Counted from the stretch's first letter, positions 47,454 to 62,700 are shown. The stretch is DNA of 64,000 nt from Toxotes chatareus (GCA_016801885.1 CM028882.1:20911047-20975046), one strand, 5' to 3'. Numbers and translations are program-made. Notes: a model not told the origin generated them from the letters alone.

Positions 47454-48530
47454 GTGAGATACTAATCTTGGGCATTTATTTCAGTGTATTCAGTGTTATT
47501 CATTGTATTATTCAATGTATTATTTACAATTTACCTTAGGGTATCAATAAAATCTGTCTATCTATTCAGTTAGGCAGGAGACAAGTTGGGCTTATGCCCT
47601 GCCTGACTGCATCACATCCCATTTCTGCGATTAAGGAGCTGTATTTTCATACTGTTTTAAATCTGGAAGTTTGTGAGTAGGGATAAATACCTAATTTCCT
47701 CTCTTCTTTTGTGGCAAGAATACTTCCTCATGGCAGAAAAGGTCTACTTACATCTTGTTCAGATAACAGCATGACATAGTGAAGTCTTGGCATCATAACC
47801 ACTTAGTTTGTAAGTGTCCAGAGGCATACAGTTCCTCTGTAGTCACAATAGTGACAGCAGAAAGGGATCCAGCACCCCAGCTTTAACTACTTACCTTAAA
47901 GCTGGTATCTTTATATTTTAGTTCTGTATTTCTTCAGGTAAAAATAGAATGGGCGTGTTCTGCTACACTGAGCTGAAATGGGTTTCATCATCAAGGATGT
48001 ACAAGAAGCTAGTGGTGTGAATTCATGCACTGTAATAATAGACATGATTTATTGCTTGTTGGGATTCATGCTGTTTGTCCTGCAGTCAGTCATGCGGAGG
48101 GCTGTTAAAGACAGGATAAGCTGCATACTGTCTAAAATGTGTTAATTCTATTTGTTTACGTAGGCAAATACAAAGTCACTATTTTCAGAAGCCGAAGACC
48201 TGGATTTACAGATGTCATAAAATATCCTCACATCATTGTTGGCAGTTTCATGTTCTTTGAAGTTTTTTATGCCATTTTATTCCATCACTCATACAGCATA
48301 CCCTTATACTTTATGATAATCTGTTCTGAATAGTAATGCTGTATTTTTGTGGCTCTCAGGTGCTGTGCGGCTCAGCTTCCTGTTTCACACAGTTTGACAA
48401 TATCACAGCAGGAACTATAGGACTTCCTATTCCTGTGGAACATCTTGCTCTGCCTCCTGGCACTTGTGAGGACCTACTTGACCTGTTGCACAAAAGTTAG
48501 TCAAGACTCTTATCCTCAAGAGTAGAAACC

Positions 48531-51500
48531 ATGCGGCACATTCACGTGGAATTAGCCCACAAAAAGGCTCCATTAGAGCTTCCAGCCCAGGAGGGGGACC
48601 TTCCTCCACCTACAGCACCAACACAGGCCCTAGAACCTGTGGTCAGACCCGGGGCTCCGAGACACTTTGGCCAGGAGGAGCTGCGGCTTCAGAAGGTCTA
48701 CCAGCTCTCCATTTTCTCCCAGTTGGGGGGATTTTCTACCTCCACAGAATCCAACACTGATACCCAACAGAGGCCTGTCCGCTTGGGTGTGAAAAGGGGG
48801 CTAGAGGAGCCCCAGCTGACTCATAAGCGCCCTCACCTGGGAGATTCCTCAGACAGGGAGGCACTGGAGGGAGGAGTGCTGTGTGGGCCAGCCCCAGCTC
48901 AAGGTGTTGGGATGGGGTTAGCAATGGGCCCCGGTGGGCCTGGTTCTGTATACTCTTGCACACAGCTGGAGCACAGAGACTCTGAGGGGGGGCTGTCACC
49001 CAGGTCTCCACCTCTCTCCCCAAGCCACAACCCCTCCCGACGCCCAACTCAGCACAATCACGATAAGCCCATTCCTGATGTATTTGCTCCACTCTCACCT
49101 AAATCCCCAATGTGTGACCCACATGGGCATCTCTGTGATCAGGGCCACACCCTCGGAAGCTCAGCCAGGACTGAGTCTCCTAATGGGGGCCGCACACCTA
49201 CCTACTCTTTAGGCAGCCCTGGAAATGAGAGCTGTACTAATGGCTCATCTGGAGGCCAGCGCAGCCCCCACCCATATGAAATGTCCACATATGAGACTCC
49301 CAACCCTGCCAGTCCCACCAGCCCCCCAGGCCCTTTCTCTCCCCCACACCACACAGAGCTGCAGGAACCAGGGGAGGCCACCGAATGGGAAGTTGGACTT
49401 GAATCTTCCCCACCTGAGCGAAGTGCCACCCAGGCTGCCTCCTCCTCTAATGGCCTGGCTTCCTGGGAGAAAACACCCAGCAGTAATGGCCACCGTTTAT
49501 CCTCTGGAGGCCACTGGCCCGCCAAAAAGAGGCTGCTGTCCCCAAGCGACACAGGGGAGTCGTGTTCAGAAGACGAGGGACCCTCCACATCCAAGAGAAG
49601 CAGGCTGTCATTGCTGGCTCCAGGACTTGGCCCTGCCTCATGTCGCAGCACTGATGCTAAAGCTGCCCCTTACTGGAACCACCTGCTGCCATCTGCATGG
49701 GACCGGCCTAAGGTTAACATACTCATATACATACACAAACACACAATCATACAACTGTCTTGGAAATTAGCTTTGATTAATGCAGTTTGCCAAAAGAACT
49801 GCATCAGCCTATAGTTCCAACTACTGTACTAGCTAGTAGCTAACATTAGCTGTTATGCTATTTGACTGTAACAAGACACCCATGGTGTCAAACAAAATAT
49901 TCCTATGATCCTATGGTTATTCATATCATAAAGCACTTGAATGAAGAAAAGCAGAGTTGAGGAAAATGGTTTTCTTTTCTTTTCTTTTCTTTTTTTAAAA
50001 TGATGATTCAATTTTCAAATCCTGATTAACGACATCTAGAGAGAAGCTCTAGGTGATTTTATTGCAGAATACGTTAGAAAACAGCATGCGCACATTTGCA
50101 TGCAAATACCATGCCTTTAGACCCCAAAACATTTAAGCTTCCACAATGCAGAGGCTCCTAAAACTCTGAATATGGAGCAAGGAGCTGTTGTTCAAAGTCA
50201 GTAGTTGATGGTAAGGCATCTGTGAGCCTTGACAGACCTGGAAAAGAGACTGAGGCATAAATAAAGAGAAACTAAGAGAACGAGTAAAAGTGAAAGAATG
50301 AAGTGATGGCCGGCTCATTATCACACTACACTGGAACAGGCTGAGTAGCTCCAGAATAAAGCCCATTGAGGGAGGGTCCATTGTTCCCCCACATGAGTGT
50401 ACTGTGTCTCTCACACATACACACACACACACAAACACATATACATCATCCTGCTTAAAAATGGTTCTGGAAGTAAATTGGCCATTTTTGAACATTGGGA
50501 GGCCAGAAAGAGCTTTGAGTGTGTTGGTTTGTGGGATGGGGAGTGGGCTAATGGCGACAATAGGGTTCACTAGTTCACTAGTTGGGTTTCATACAGTGGT
50601 GTCATTGTGACTAGAGGTGTGCAGTGTATGTGTTAGGGAAGTGCAGGCAGAAACAGACAGATGTAAGAAAGACCCAAGGACACAAATTAGGGACAGAGAG
50701 GACAGTGAAAGTTAGACTTAAGGAAAAACAGCAAGGATAAACAGTCACAGGTGATACTTTAGTAAATAAAGGTTAGAAAAAGGTATTTAAGAGACACAAA
50801 AAGGTGAGACAGGATAATATTCTGAAATGCCATATGTGCTTTTGATCGAGTGTGGTGACGAGGTGACCAGCTGACAAAGAGCTTCAAGCTCTCTAGAAAG
50901 CCAGTGCAACCAAGTGTTAGCTAATACCAATAAGCTAACCATGAGTGAAAGGTTTTCTGCGAGCGAATGGCTAGCGGGTGGCGTAGGGTTGGTTAGTGAC
51001 GAGTCATCTGATGGTGGGGTGGCCTTTAGGATGAACTGCAGCCTGGAAATGGGGAATATTTGTGCTCATGACACAGCGTCCAGTAGTCAGTGCTCAGTAA
51101 GTAAGAGGACACCTGAAATACACAACTACTCCAACTGTTCGTACGAATTTCTCGAGCAGGAACAAAGAAATGCAAACATGTTATTTGAGTATTTGTTGTT
51201 TGAGTGTGTACTGAAAATTTTACATTTTTTATCATTTCAAACCATTTAAAATTTCCATTACAGATGTTTGTAAATAGCTATATTAAAAAAATAAGATAAA
51301 TCAGCATTTTAATAGACAGAAACAAACAATTCCTTTTTTGTCCTCTTTTTGTCTAGACTGCCACAGACTGCACAAGATCAGGGAGACGACTAAAAAGTGG
51401 CCTGCGATTGAAAAGGTGAGTCATCCATTATATTTTTGACAAAGTTATATCATGTATTCAAAAATATTATCATAAAAAAGACAAGATCCACTAAGAAGGG

Positions 51501-54500
51501 ATTAAGAGAACAGGATTTAAACTTTAGCAGGTTTGTATGCACACATGTGGATGGATGAGATCAGTTTAGTGTCAGTCAGATTGACTGCAGTAAAGTAAAC
51601 ACAGGGAAAGGAGGTGGGAGTTAGGGTAGGTTGTATGTTATTCTAAATTAGAGGGTTTTGTGTCTGGACTTGAATACTCAGACACACTCAGAGGCATGTG
51701 ACATGTTGGTTAAGACAAAATTAGTGTAATCTTAACCACTAACCACCGGTCTGTTTTGTGTGTTTTTGTGGTCATATTCAGTCGGCAGCTGCGCAGCGGC
51801 AGACACACAGACACCGGCCGCTCCGCACGTTCCAGCTGGCCCTCATCCTCCATCAGCAGATCACTACTCGGAAACTTTGAGGTACGAATTTTAACTATTA
51901 CTTTAACAACGTAAGAGACGTAAGTAGCTTCAGGTCAAAGATAATGCAAACTTTAACCAGGAGGTTTGCAGGTGTAGCTGGTTCTGTTTGAAGACATATT
52001 TCATAAGGGCCAATTTTAAGTCTTTGGGAAATTAAAACTTTGTATGTATTATATTTGTAACAGACTAAAATTATAAATTATAAGCAAATAAATGATCATA
52101 AAATAACAATTGAATGTAATTTGCTGGGAGAGGGCAAAAAGCACAAAAAGGGCGGATTAATTACCATTACAAAGTTTGATTTTAAGCAGAGGTTTTAGTC
52201 TATATTTCTAAACAACTTTAATAAAGATGGAATTTTTACCTTTTTCAGCATGAACATTTTTAAAATTTTTGATAATATTGTAAAGCTGTTACTGCTATTT
52301 TTGACTATGCCATGTATATGTAAATATCAGTGAAAAAAATATTTCCAGTGCTGAAATCTGTGTGTAAATAGGCCTAGATGGTTTTGTAATTGTTGCACAG
52401 CCTCGCCTGAGAAGGACTGACATTAAACATGGTTAACATATCTAAAATATTTTATTTACTCCTTAGTGTAGCTAATTTAAAGACATTGGATCCTAACATA
52501 TTGACATCAAAATGAGGTAAAACAGATAACAGTGTAATAAAACAACAAATAAAACAAGCCTCCTTTGAGGCTCACGTTGTTCTTCAGCGGATGCATAATA
52601 TATTACTTACCTCTGCAGTGGTGCAGCAGCCCGTCTCTAATAACCCTTATGCTGAAAGTGTAAGTGGAAAGAGTTTTAAAAGGCTCCTGTCTTTGTCATG
52701 TGTGCTGCAGGAATCCATACTGAAGGGACGATTCTCCCCATCTGGCCGGATCGAAGGCTTCACGGCAGAGATTGGTGCCAGCGGCTCCTACTGCCCACAG
52801 CATGTCACCCTGCCTGTGCAGGTTACGTACTACGACATCTCAGAGCACAGCGCACCCTCACCCTTCCTGGTCAGTGTGTGTATGTGTGCATCTGCTAGAT
52901 ATTGTGTGTTTGTGTGTGGTTCTGTGCACACTTATTCAGGCACAAACAATAAACCAAACAAAACACCAACACTGTTTATTGCACATGGCAGGTTTGTTTG
53001 CTAGTACGAAAATAATACACTCATTGAAAGAAAAACAAAGCAAAATTATAGATCAGAACATCTACCCAAAACAATAACAAATATAGAATTGGCTTCAACA
53101 AGGTTGGTGTTGGCTTGCTCCCTCAGAACCAGATGTAAAAAATATGTGGTATGTTTTTCCCTTCATGCATATATTGTGAAGCCTTTTCCCACGTCTGTCC
53201 ACATGAGCACTGAATACTGTACATTCATAAGATCAGCACGTACTTAGAAAGCTAGGACCAGCATTAATATGTGAACAACTATAATCCTGCTTGCAAGAAG
53301 TCTTAAACTGTATCTGCTGTTACACAGGACCATTTGGAAACCAGCTGTTTCCACTTTATTAGCTTCATGCCTCATGTTGACTTTGAATTGTTGTGTATAA
53401 AAGTGGTGAATGTCGGGCCTCTTTTGATTCAGGTCTTTGAACTGTTAATCGCATTTAACATAATATGACTCCCTGTGTAGCTGCCTTTGTAACTGCAGCA
53501 TAATGTAGTTATTTTAGAGTCAGAGTGCTTTCATTTAGGATTTTTCGGGGGGTTTTTTGTGTTTAGTGTTTTTGATGATAAATTTGGACTATGTGCTTAA
53601 ATGACAAATGTGTTTCATCAGTGGATCAAAGTTCGCAGCTATTAAAATGAAACAAAAAAAAGAGTAATTTCGTCACTACACTGACTGAGTATGCTTATTC
53701 ACTGCCATGTTTCTGTCTCTCTCCCTGACAGGGGGTGATTTCACTCGAGCCTCTTGGAAAGAAAGGATACAGCATACCCAAAGCAGGGACCATTCAAGTG
53801 GTAAAAGTTCTCATCATTCTCAGCTTGTACTTTGCACAGGAAAAGGTTGCCTTTAAAAATGTTTAAAAACTAACTATCAGATATATCTCACCTGTGCTAC
53901 CGCAACATTTAAATGATGTTGATATTGTTATCTTAATACTACAAGGGTCAGGTACATGCTATTTCAAGAATTAAACTACTGCAAATTGACCTTCTTACAC
54001 TTAATTTAAAAGCATTGCTAGCGGTCTTATTTTTGCCATTTGAAAATGCTGACTTTGGTCTGATATATCTCTTCAGACCTTATTTAATCCCAACAAAACT
54101 GTGGTGAAGATGTTCCTGGTGACCTACAACTTTGGCGACATGCCTGTCAATCACATGACCTTCCTGCGCCACCGTATCTTCCTGGTGCCTGTGGAGGAGG
54201 GGGTTGAGGCACAAGGTGAGGCGTCTCCAGGGGGCGGAGCGCTAGACAGGAAGAAGATTCTCTGCTACCTGATACATCTCAGGTACGACTGAGGTTCCGT
54301 CTGTCTGCATTACTTTTTATACCTGAGATTCTGATAAGATGTGTAAGCTGTACAAAAATGTATTTTTTTATTCATAGTTTGTTGTTTCACATTATGGATA
54401 TTTCATATATTTATGAGACATGACATTGGCAGTTATTTTGCATAGTTACAGCAATAGTTCAACATTTTGGGCAGTGTGCCTATTTGCTTTCCTGCCTCTT

Positions 54501-54944
54501 GTTAGATGAAATGATTGATACCACTCTCATATTTGTACAGTAAACATGAAGCTGCTGCCAGCAGTAGGTTAGTTTAGCTTAACATAAAGATGGGAAACAG
54601 GCAGGAACAGCTATCCTAGCTCTGTCATTGGGCCCAGCTAAGAAATGCTTGTGCACATAACCCTGGAAGGTGGATTTTGGGTAGAGCCAGACTTGGTGTT
54701 TACCCCCATTTCCAGTCTTCATAACCCAGTATTAAAGTTAGAACAGAGTTTTGCTAACACTCACACTGTTGTTGATTCTGCCCTTCTCAGATTCCAGAGC
54801 TCCAAATCTGGGAAGATCTACTTGCACAACGATATCCGGCTGCTATTCTCCCGCAAATCCATCGAAGTGGACACGGGGATCCCTTATGAGCTGAAATCTT
54901 TCACCGAGGTGCCAAGAAACCCTAAATACTCCCCCCGCGTGTGA
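48531..54944 (+). CDS. atosb: ATOSB (FAM214B), atos homolog protein B
   Basis: A probable nuclear transcriptional regulator; human ATOSB and ATOSA carry a conserved Atos domain, a chromosome-segregation-type domain and a transactivation motif. Coding exons: 48,531-49,712; 51,357-51,415; 51,782-51,881; 52,711-52,869; 53,732-53,800; 54,077-54,282; 54,791-54,944. All junctions are GT-AG and the frame is continuous, 642 residues (human ATOSB about 538; ATOSA about 1,076). The first exon starts at an acceptor at 48,359 and encodes the Pro/Ser-rich N-terminus (MRHIHVELAHKK, then YQLSIFSQL) to SDAKAAPYWNHLLP-like sequence (here STDAKAAPYWNHLLP). The conserved core includes SRSLLGNFE, ESILKGRFSPSGRIEGFTAE, IGASGSYCPQHVTLPVQV, NPNKTVVKMFLVTYNFGDMP and DIRLLFSRKSIEVDTGIPYE. 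The greater length comes from the disordered first exon. Confidence 0.95.
49975..49997 (+). repeat. TTTTC simple repeat
   Basis: Four to five TTTTC units followed by a T run, in atosb coding intron 1. Confidence 0.7.
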
Positions 54945-56240
54945 CCCCAGCTTGACCCTTTGACTCTCCCCAATGACAACGCAGCCCCTCCTGTGCTTCC
55001 TAAGAAGGATGGAGGGAAACAGACAGACTGCTAGAATGATGGACACAAAACTTGATAAGGCTGGATGAGACATACCACATGCTCACGAGACACAGCGACA
55101 CATATGATGCAGTGTTGGTCATTGGAAAAGTCCCCCTTTTTATGCATTTATTCTCCATTTGAAATTTCAGATAAAGATATAAAATGTCACTCAACAAAAC
55201 ATGGCATTCCTTCTATCTTCCATTCACTGAAAATCTAAAAAATATCAGGCATATTTGTGTAGGAGCAGTCGAGCATGCATGCAGTCAAAAGCAGGACTTT
55301 TTCAACACCTTCATCTGAACAAAGAAAAAAAATGCACAAACTCTGACACACACACACCAAAACAGACCGACAAGACTCACGCACAGCACATGCTACATGT
55401 GTCACATCAGAAAAACTTATGGTGGCGACTCTGAGTTCAGTGTTAACATGCATGCCTTGTGACTTAAACACCTGAATTTTCCTCTAGTGCCGAAACACAC
55501 TGTCCTTCACTCTGCCTGCAGCTCCAGCCGCCTCATTGGACCAATAATTTCCACAACTTTGGAGTTGACAAAAAAACCACAAACAGTAAGCACATCCCCG
55601 ATGTGGGGTGAATAAGATAATCACCCCTCATGCTTCATATACTCACACACTTTCTGACCAGTGGAGGGGCGATGAGCAGAGACACAAACACTAGTGAAAG
55701 CAAGGGCTGAATTAGAATCAGCCATCTTGATTGGATGTCTTACCATTTAACACACAATAAAAACCACACCAACATGATTTGATCAAACTCAGGATGTCTG
55801 TTGAAAAATAAATTTATCTTATTACCTTTTCACTTACCATGGTACGGACCACTGTGTAGACTGTAAGCCAGGAGGTTCATACCATGTCATGAAAAACAGG
55901 GGAATCCAGTTCATTTTATGTAGCCAGACTGAGGGACACTGTGCTGTTTTTTTTTTTTTTTTTCTTTTTTTCTTTTTTTATTTCTGTTCAGAACAGCCGG
56001 ATGTTGGAGCAGAAAATGAAAAAAAAGACAAGCTGTAGTATTTTTAATTTATGTTTTCGCAAATGTCTTAATAAGCAATATACTGCACAAAGTAGAGTGT
56101 GTTTTTCAGCCGGACGAGCTTTCTCTCTGGAGGGGGGGGGCACAGAGAAAGCAGAGAATTGAGAGGGAGGGAGGGATGAGGGTGGGTGGGGGAGGGTATT
56201 TAATATGGGAAAAAGTCTATGTATATTTAAAAGAATAAAC
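54945..56240 (+). other. atosb: Probable atosb 3' untranslated region
   Basis: AATAAA signals occur at 55,756, about 55,807 and 56,234. A T-rich tract lies near 55,945-55,980 and a G run near 56,130-56,140. Which signal is used is unknown; the 56,234 site is a reasonable distal end. Confidence 0.5.
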
Positions 56241-59200
56241 TCTGCGACTAGTGGGTAGCACCTGTGTTTGTTGCTGTTTTTGATTGACAGACATTGTGGA
56301 AATCCTACTTTTTTACCACATGATTGCTGATTCTGCACTTTGGCTTTCCACTGGTTTGTTATTGACACAGACACCATCCTTATTAAGTGGACTGGTTATC
56401 AGACAGATGTGACTGTTCCACACTGAATGCAGTTTCATCATCAGTGTCATTATATAATGTAATGTTTCAGCTAGTAGTTACGCTCATTCAGTCATGGCAA
56501 ACTTTTTTTCTACTCACTTTTTAGAGCCACGGCAATTCCTGGTACAAAATATTATTTATAGGTATTAAATCACAACTCTTTATTAACAGATATCCTTATA
56601 TCCTTTAGGTATTTTAATTAGTATGAGAAGAGGAAAGCTAAAACAAGTATTTTGTGCTGTAATTGGAGTAGCTTTTTCCTCTACTGACGTATTTTTTGAG
56701 TACACTCTTTATTAGAGCAGCCAGCTTTTGAGTTTCATGTTCCAGTCAGGAGGAAAGTCAGTTAAGTTTGCTTTTGATAGCTTTTATTTCAAAATACAAT
56801 CTGAGGAAGTTTACTGAAAAGGAAGGAATTTCCAACTTGACAAAGGTGACAAAACACCTTCAGAGCCACAAAGAACTTTATTCAGCTGTTTTCCACAAGT
56901 AAGCTGAGCTTCATGTTATCACACATATTATCCACCCTTACCTAAGACAAAGCAGAAATCTGTTATACTACAATGTTTTAGTTCCACTGCGTAACACCTG
57001 AGAATTATCTGCATCGAAAAACATCAATAGTAAGATCAGTTCATAAAGAGGGTAATGTTCCATCAAGCTTACATAAGTTGTTTATTTGTAGTACTTTTAG
57101 CATGAATTTTCTAATTGTGCATACATGTGTTTAGATAAAACCAGATTGGAGACATAACATTAAGCCCTGGATTCTGATACTGCAGAAAATAAAACATACA
57201 ATAAAGGAGGAAGTTGACTACTAGTCACACACACACAAAAAAAATGCTTTCTTGCAGATGGTTTACAAATCAGCATGAGAGGAACTTTTAAACTGTAATG
57301 TGCTTCCTCCCCAGGTTTCAGCTGCTCCACTGAAACTGCTGAGTGGCTAGGAGCAGACAGACATTGTTTGTTCAGGGAAATTCTGCAAATATTAGCATCA
57401 AACTGTGTCAAGTCGCTCACTCAGTCTGAAAAGAAATTGCTGAAAAGAAAGTCCATGCTCTGTAAATATCCCCCTGCTAAAAATACTGAGGAACATCTAT
57501 ATATATCTCACCATTAAAACAGGCAGTCAATCCTGCAAACCACTGCTCACAATGAAAGAAGAATTTGTATTAAGAAAGATAAATATATACATATATGTGG
57601 AATATGGCCTGATCCTGAACTTGCCAAAAAATCTAGTGCCTTCCACCAATGAGGTTAATGTATAGTTTGTGTAACGTCCAAGTTTCCAAAATGGTGTGTT
57701 TTCTAACATACAGGGGACAGACACATCTATCATATCATATCATTGCCAGTTACTTTTGACTTGTATCCTCTGTACCTCTGCTCCTCCATGTAGTCATGAT
57801 TGACCTGATAAGAATAAATGTTAGGTAAATATGGTGGCACATGTTCAGCCAGACAAATGCTGCTAAAAGGCATTTAAGTCCCAGTGACCCACATTTTAGG
57901 AGTGTTTGTGATTTAAGAACCAAAAGGGCCCATCTTTTTTTTTTTATTTTGTTTGTGTGTGTTTGGTTGTGGTTAAAAATAAATCAATCCACCCACCTCT
58001 CTCATCCACCAACCCACACAAACACACAGTTACTCATTCACACACCAGGGCTACCCCTAAGTTGTGTTTCTACAGCGGCTCGAAGGGCTCGGATGGGTGT
58101 GACTAACTCTGTACATTTTAACCAGAGGGGAGGGGGCGGGATAAAACCAGCAGTCCCTGGGAGACCTGTGTTTACATGAGAGCCTGAATAGGAAAGAAAG
58201 TTAAGGAACCTATGAAGTCAGAAAAGAAGCAGCCTTTCATGGTTCCTCTTTCCCTTAGCTTTTTTGTCTTCACACCTTCAGTTTGAAGTTTTAAAGTAGG
58301 CTTAAGAGCATTACTGACAGCATTATCTTAAGGTGGATCTATCAGAGTTCCTACAGATGGCTGATTTGACTGGGTTTGTAACCCCTACTCTGTCTCCACT
58401 TTTGTGACACCAACATTTGCAATCCCGAATGCTGACTTGGCCTGTTAAACTGTCTCAAAGCATTTTCTGACCCCTGGTGGCATGTTATGATAATGTACCC
58501 CCCACTTCAGGTCTGCAGCAGGAAATCACTCTGCATCTGGATGCAAGTGAGGCCCAGGAAGTACATGCAGGTTTTTGATGAGGTGCAGCTTTAAATACTT
58601 TCAAATAACAACCTTGGTAAATTGAATTATTGTCTTTTGTGACAAACCTTTGCATCAGTGTTTGTAAATGTGAATAATTTAATGCTTAAACTGTTTCCCT
58701 CTGTGCGCCATTATAGCGCAACACTTGCAGTGGTCTTGATCCATTAACTTCTGGATCATAAACCCAGTAAATTAACACTGCACCACTGTATAATGTCTCT
58801 GCGGTGTGTGTCGGTTTTCCTCATTCCCAGACAGTTGAGTGGATCAGGGCTACCAAGGCTTTTTGCTCCTGTTACATAAACCAACTGTGTTTATGTCTTA
58901 AAAAACAGCAAGTCATCTTCCCTCATTGACAGTTCAAGCAGAAATGTTCTGCGGGACTTAAATGTAAAAAAATATTATTTGTCAAGACCCTATATAAAAA
59001 AAAAAATCGAAATAGATCTTTGAACTAAAAACCGAACCGTTTCTGGAGCTGCTACTCAGCTCTCAAGAAATGGTTTATCCTGTCAAATCTTATACTGAGG
59101 AAGATAAAATATTCAGCCACAGATGAGATGCAAACTCCATTCCATTTAACAAAACCAAAGTCAAAGAACTGGTCATTGATTTTCTGAGGAATTAGAGAAG

Positions 59201-59746
59201 CCTTTGCCTTTTATAAGCACATGGCAAGATAAGGTAATGTCTTTTACTGTGTGTTATTTTACTGAGGGGAATATTTATGTCTATCCGACCATTAGTATCC
59301 ATTAGAGCCTACACTGTATTTGCCTGTGGGTTTTTCATGGCTCTCCAGCAGACAAAGACTTTTGGTTTCCCACAGTAGAGATCAGCAATCTGCAGAAAAA
59401 CATGTGTTGCCATATATAAGTACTTTTAACCCTTGTAAATGAAACTGGTGTTCACTTAAAAATAACTAAAACTCTGTGAACGGCTGTTATGATTTATCTT
59501 CAATGAATCAAAATGAAAAACACTCAAAGTCATATTTAAATATTTTAATTGAGTGTCAAAAGACAAAGACATCATTCATGTTACTGTTGGGTGATGAGCT
59601 TTGCTCAATGATTCCTAAATCACCTCAATTAATATTACCCATAAATAGTTGTACTGTGGCCCAGCTCATCAGTGCTCATTAGTGGCAGGTCCCTCCTTTT
59701 TTTTTTTTTTTTTTTAATAAAATCCCTGAGAGACTGCAGTTCCTCC
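56241..59746. other. Intergenic between atosb and naaladl1
   Basis: The two genes are tail-to-tail. Only short open frames, a few A/T runs and a weak CTCF-like CCACCAGGGGTC near 58,475 (minus). No RNA gene or mobile element recognised. Confidence 0.5.
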
Positions 59747-62700
59747 TCATATTACATCAACCAGTGTGTTGGCAGCACCCTCAATGGCCTGGCTCAGGAC
59801 TGACAGGTGGTAATGAACTTTGTCCCAGTCGCTTGACTGACCCGATGACTCAGCCTTGGCAAAAGCATCAGCCAGGCCTGGAAAGGTTGGCTCGCCGGCG
59901 CTACTTGAGGCCCAGATAACATGCCTGTGTGATGTACAGGGGAAAGAAAGAGTGATATAACAATGACAGGCAGCTGAACAATTAACAGAGGTAAGTTGGA
60001 GTGAAGCAGCTTGTGAGCATGTGAGATAAAGAAAATATACTTTATTATATAGAATGAAAGCTTTCCAGGTGTTGCTATAACAAAACTAAGAGTCAGCTAT
60101 GGTAGCAGCTCTGTCAGTCTGTATTTAGGCACAGTGGTCTGAGTTAACGTCAGCATGCTAACATGCTCATAGTGACAATATACTGTACATGTTCACCATT
60201 CTAACTCTATTTTGCACATGGCTAGCAGACATAAATATGGGGCTGGCAAATCCTCTTCTTACCTGTATGCATATTTGTCTGGGAAGGCCAGAGGGTCCAA
60301 GAAAGCTCGGTCCAGCAGCATGAGCTGGTCATTGATCCTTCTGACCTTCAGAGGTCTGAGAGAGGAAAGGTGGAGAGATAGAGGGGGGTGATTGTCATTC
60401 ATTTCTATGCGGACAGCAGAGGAAATAGCAATAAGCCCTTATATGTATGATTGTGCGCTTACGTTTCATTTGCCAGCTCTGAACTGTGAATCACCTGGTC
60501 CAAATGAGAAGCTGCACTGCGAAAACTGGCCACTGCACGTTTTAGTGGCTCTGAAACAAAACACAGATCATTTCAACCTCTCAGCAAAATCTTCTCCTTC
60601 TCTTATTTTGTGTGGCTGCTAGTTCAGTTCAGTCCTTCGGTGAAGCCTGAAGACAATTTTATCACTTTTGTCTCCAGTTTTTAATTTCCTGCAATAAACA
60701 GCATTTTGGTTCACTTCAGGTTAAAATCAGTGACATTGTCTATCTTACAGTTATCAGTATTGCTTGGCATAAGTAATACTAATAATCACTGAGGCATCTC
60801 AAACTGCCTTGTTCTTACCCACAGATATATTCCTTGCATTCAGCTGATGTTCATATAGGGTGATTGTTGTGCTGAGGTAGTCCTCCAGACTCTCAGCGTA
60901 GTCACTACAGTTCAGTGGCAACACTAAGCTGTCAGCCAATCGGATTAAGACGTTTCCTGCTGTCCTGGCGACGGCTTGATGACTGACGAACCCTGAGAGG
61001 AGAAAGTGGCAGACTGAAATGTTATGCACTACAGGAAGTGCAGGGAAACTTTTTGCTGTCTTTTCACTTGTTAACAGAAGATGGAGAGATTGAGTAGAAA
61101 CTATTGGGCTGAGAATAATAAAGCTTTTTGTTAAAATACACCAAATCTTTGAATGGTATAATGTAAAAGAAAGCATACGCTATAGTTCCATGACAGAAAG
61201 AATGCAAGGACCGGGATTTCTACCATTAACTATGGCTATACAAGAAGTATAGTACAAGAAATACCAACATAACAAGAGAGACAGTATTGCTCACCGGGAT
61301 CAATGAACCTTGAGGCGTAGTCAAAGGTGTCGTATGCTGTGTGGTATGCAGGGTAAATGCGAGCATTTGTTTTACTCTGTAAGAAGAAAAATATCCATGA
61401 TCGGAGTTAAATGACTGACTTAATGAGCTCAGTTAAATTTCGGAATCTGAATCTTCTACTGACATGTCTAAACCGAAATAAAAAAATTTTATTTTGTGAG
61501 TTTCATACCCTGTCATATGTGTATGCAATGTCCATCGAAGTGATTCCCAAGTAATGGACAAAGGCAGCGTAATCACTCCCTGCACCTGACAGGTATCCCA
61601 TTCTGTCAGAGGAAGACAGAAATCAAGAGGCATCAATTTACTCATTTATTGACAGACCTATGATTTCTGTGGGGATACATACTCTATACTTCAATATGAA
61701 CACATTCATGATGCAAATCACCTCACAACACAGATAAGAAACCACGTACTGTATGGTAGGAAAAACTGCTGCAATGACGATTAATTCAAATTGTCATGAC
61801 CACATACTTGAAATGAAAAGGAACAGAAATTACAAAATCAAATTAAACCAGAGGTGGGGATGCAATACAAGATGTAGGAGAATCAGAAAGGTTCAACAGC
61901 AGTTGATTACCTGGGAATGGTTCCATGGGCCGGGCTTGTCCTGTTGGTATATCGTTTCCAGTTGTCATACACAGATGTGGAGTCCAGTCCAGGTGCACTG
62001 ACCTAGAGAACAAACACATTTTCATGGGACAAGCTAAAATTGCTGGAGAGAACCAGCCAAGTAAATTTTTTAAAAACCTCACCTGTTTTGCGGCTGTGAA
62101 GATGACGTTCTGTACTGACGGCATCCCTGAAGCCCTGAGGGTGGCATTGGCTGAGGAGGGGAAGATTAATAGGTGTTTTGGATTAACCTCACTATTAATT
62201 TGTACATTTCCAAGATACAAGGCTTATGGTCAGTGAACACAACCTACAGTGACAGGAACCGTAGGAATTGTTCTTCATGAATTTAACAATTTGTTCCACA
62301 ATATAAATAATGTCTGTCAACAAGGTAGTTTAGTTTACAAAGTTTGTGAAAATTTCTCCACCTACAATGGCTCCATCTATCCAGGTGAAACCCAGAACTG
62401 AGACTATTACAAGGCATTACATATTGGTTTACACCTGACCTGTAGTGCAGCTGAAACTTCTTACCAAAAACAGCTATATCCACATTGATGTAAGCAACGG
62501 TGCGTTCGCTGAGCTTGGTGAAGTATTGCTGGAGAAAACACAAGATCACGGTCAGATTTGTCAATGCTGGTAAATATACAAGCAACACTTAGATAATATC
62601 ATGTTATTTACCATAGATTATGGTAAATTACAAATTATGTCATATATTATTAGGCATGGAATAATTGTACATTTTAGTGTAACAGTAGCACAAGTAGATG

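Noticed and set aside
48531..54944. ATOSA (FAM214A) instead of ATOSB
   Set aside because: The start (MRH...), the total length of 642 residues and the short N-terminal region fit ATOSB. ATOSA is about 1,076 residues with a long extra N-terminus.
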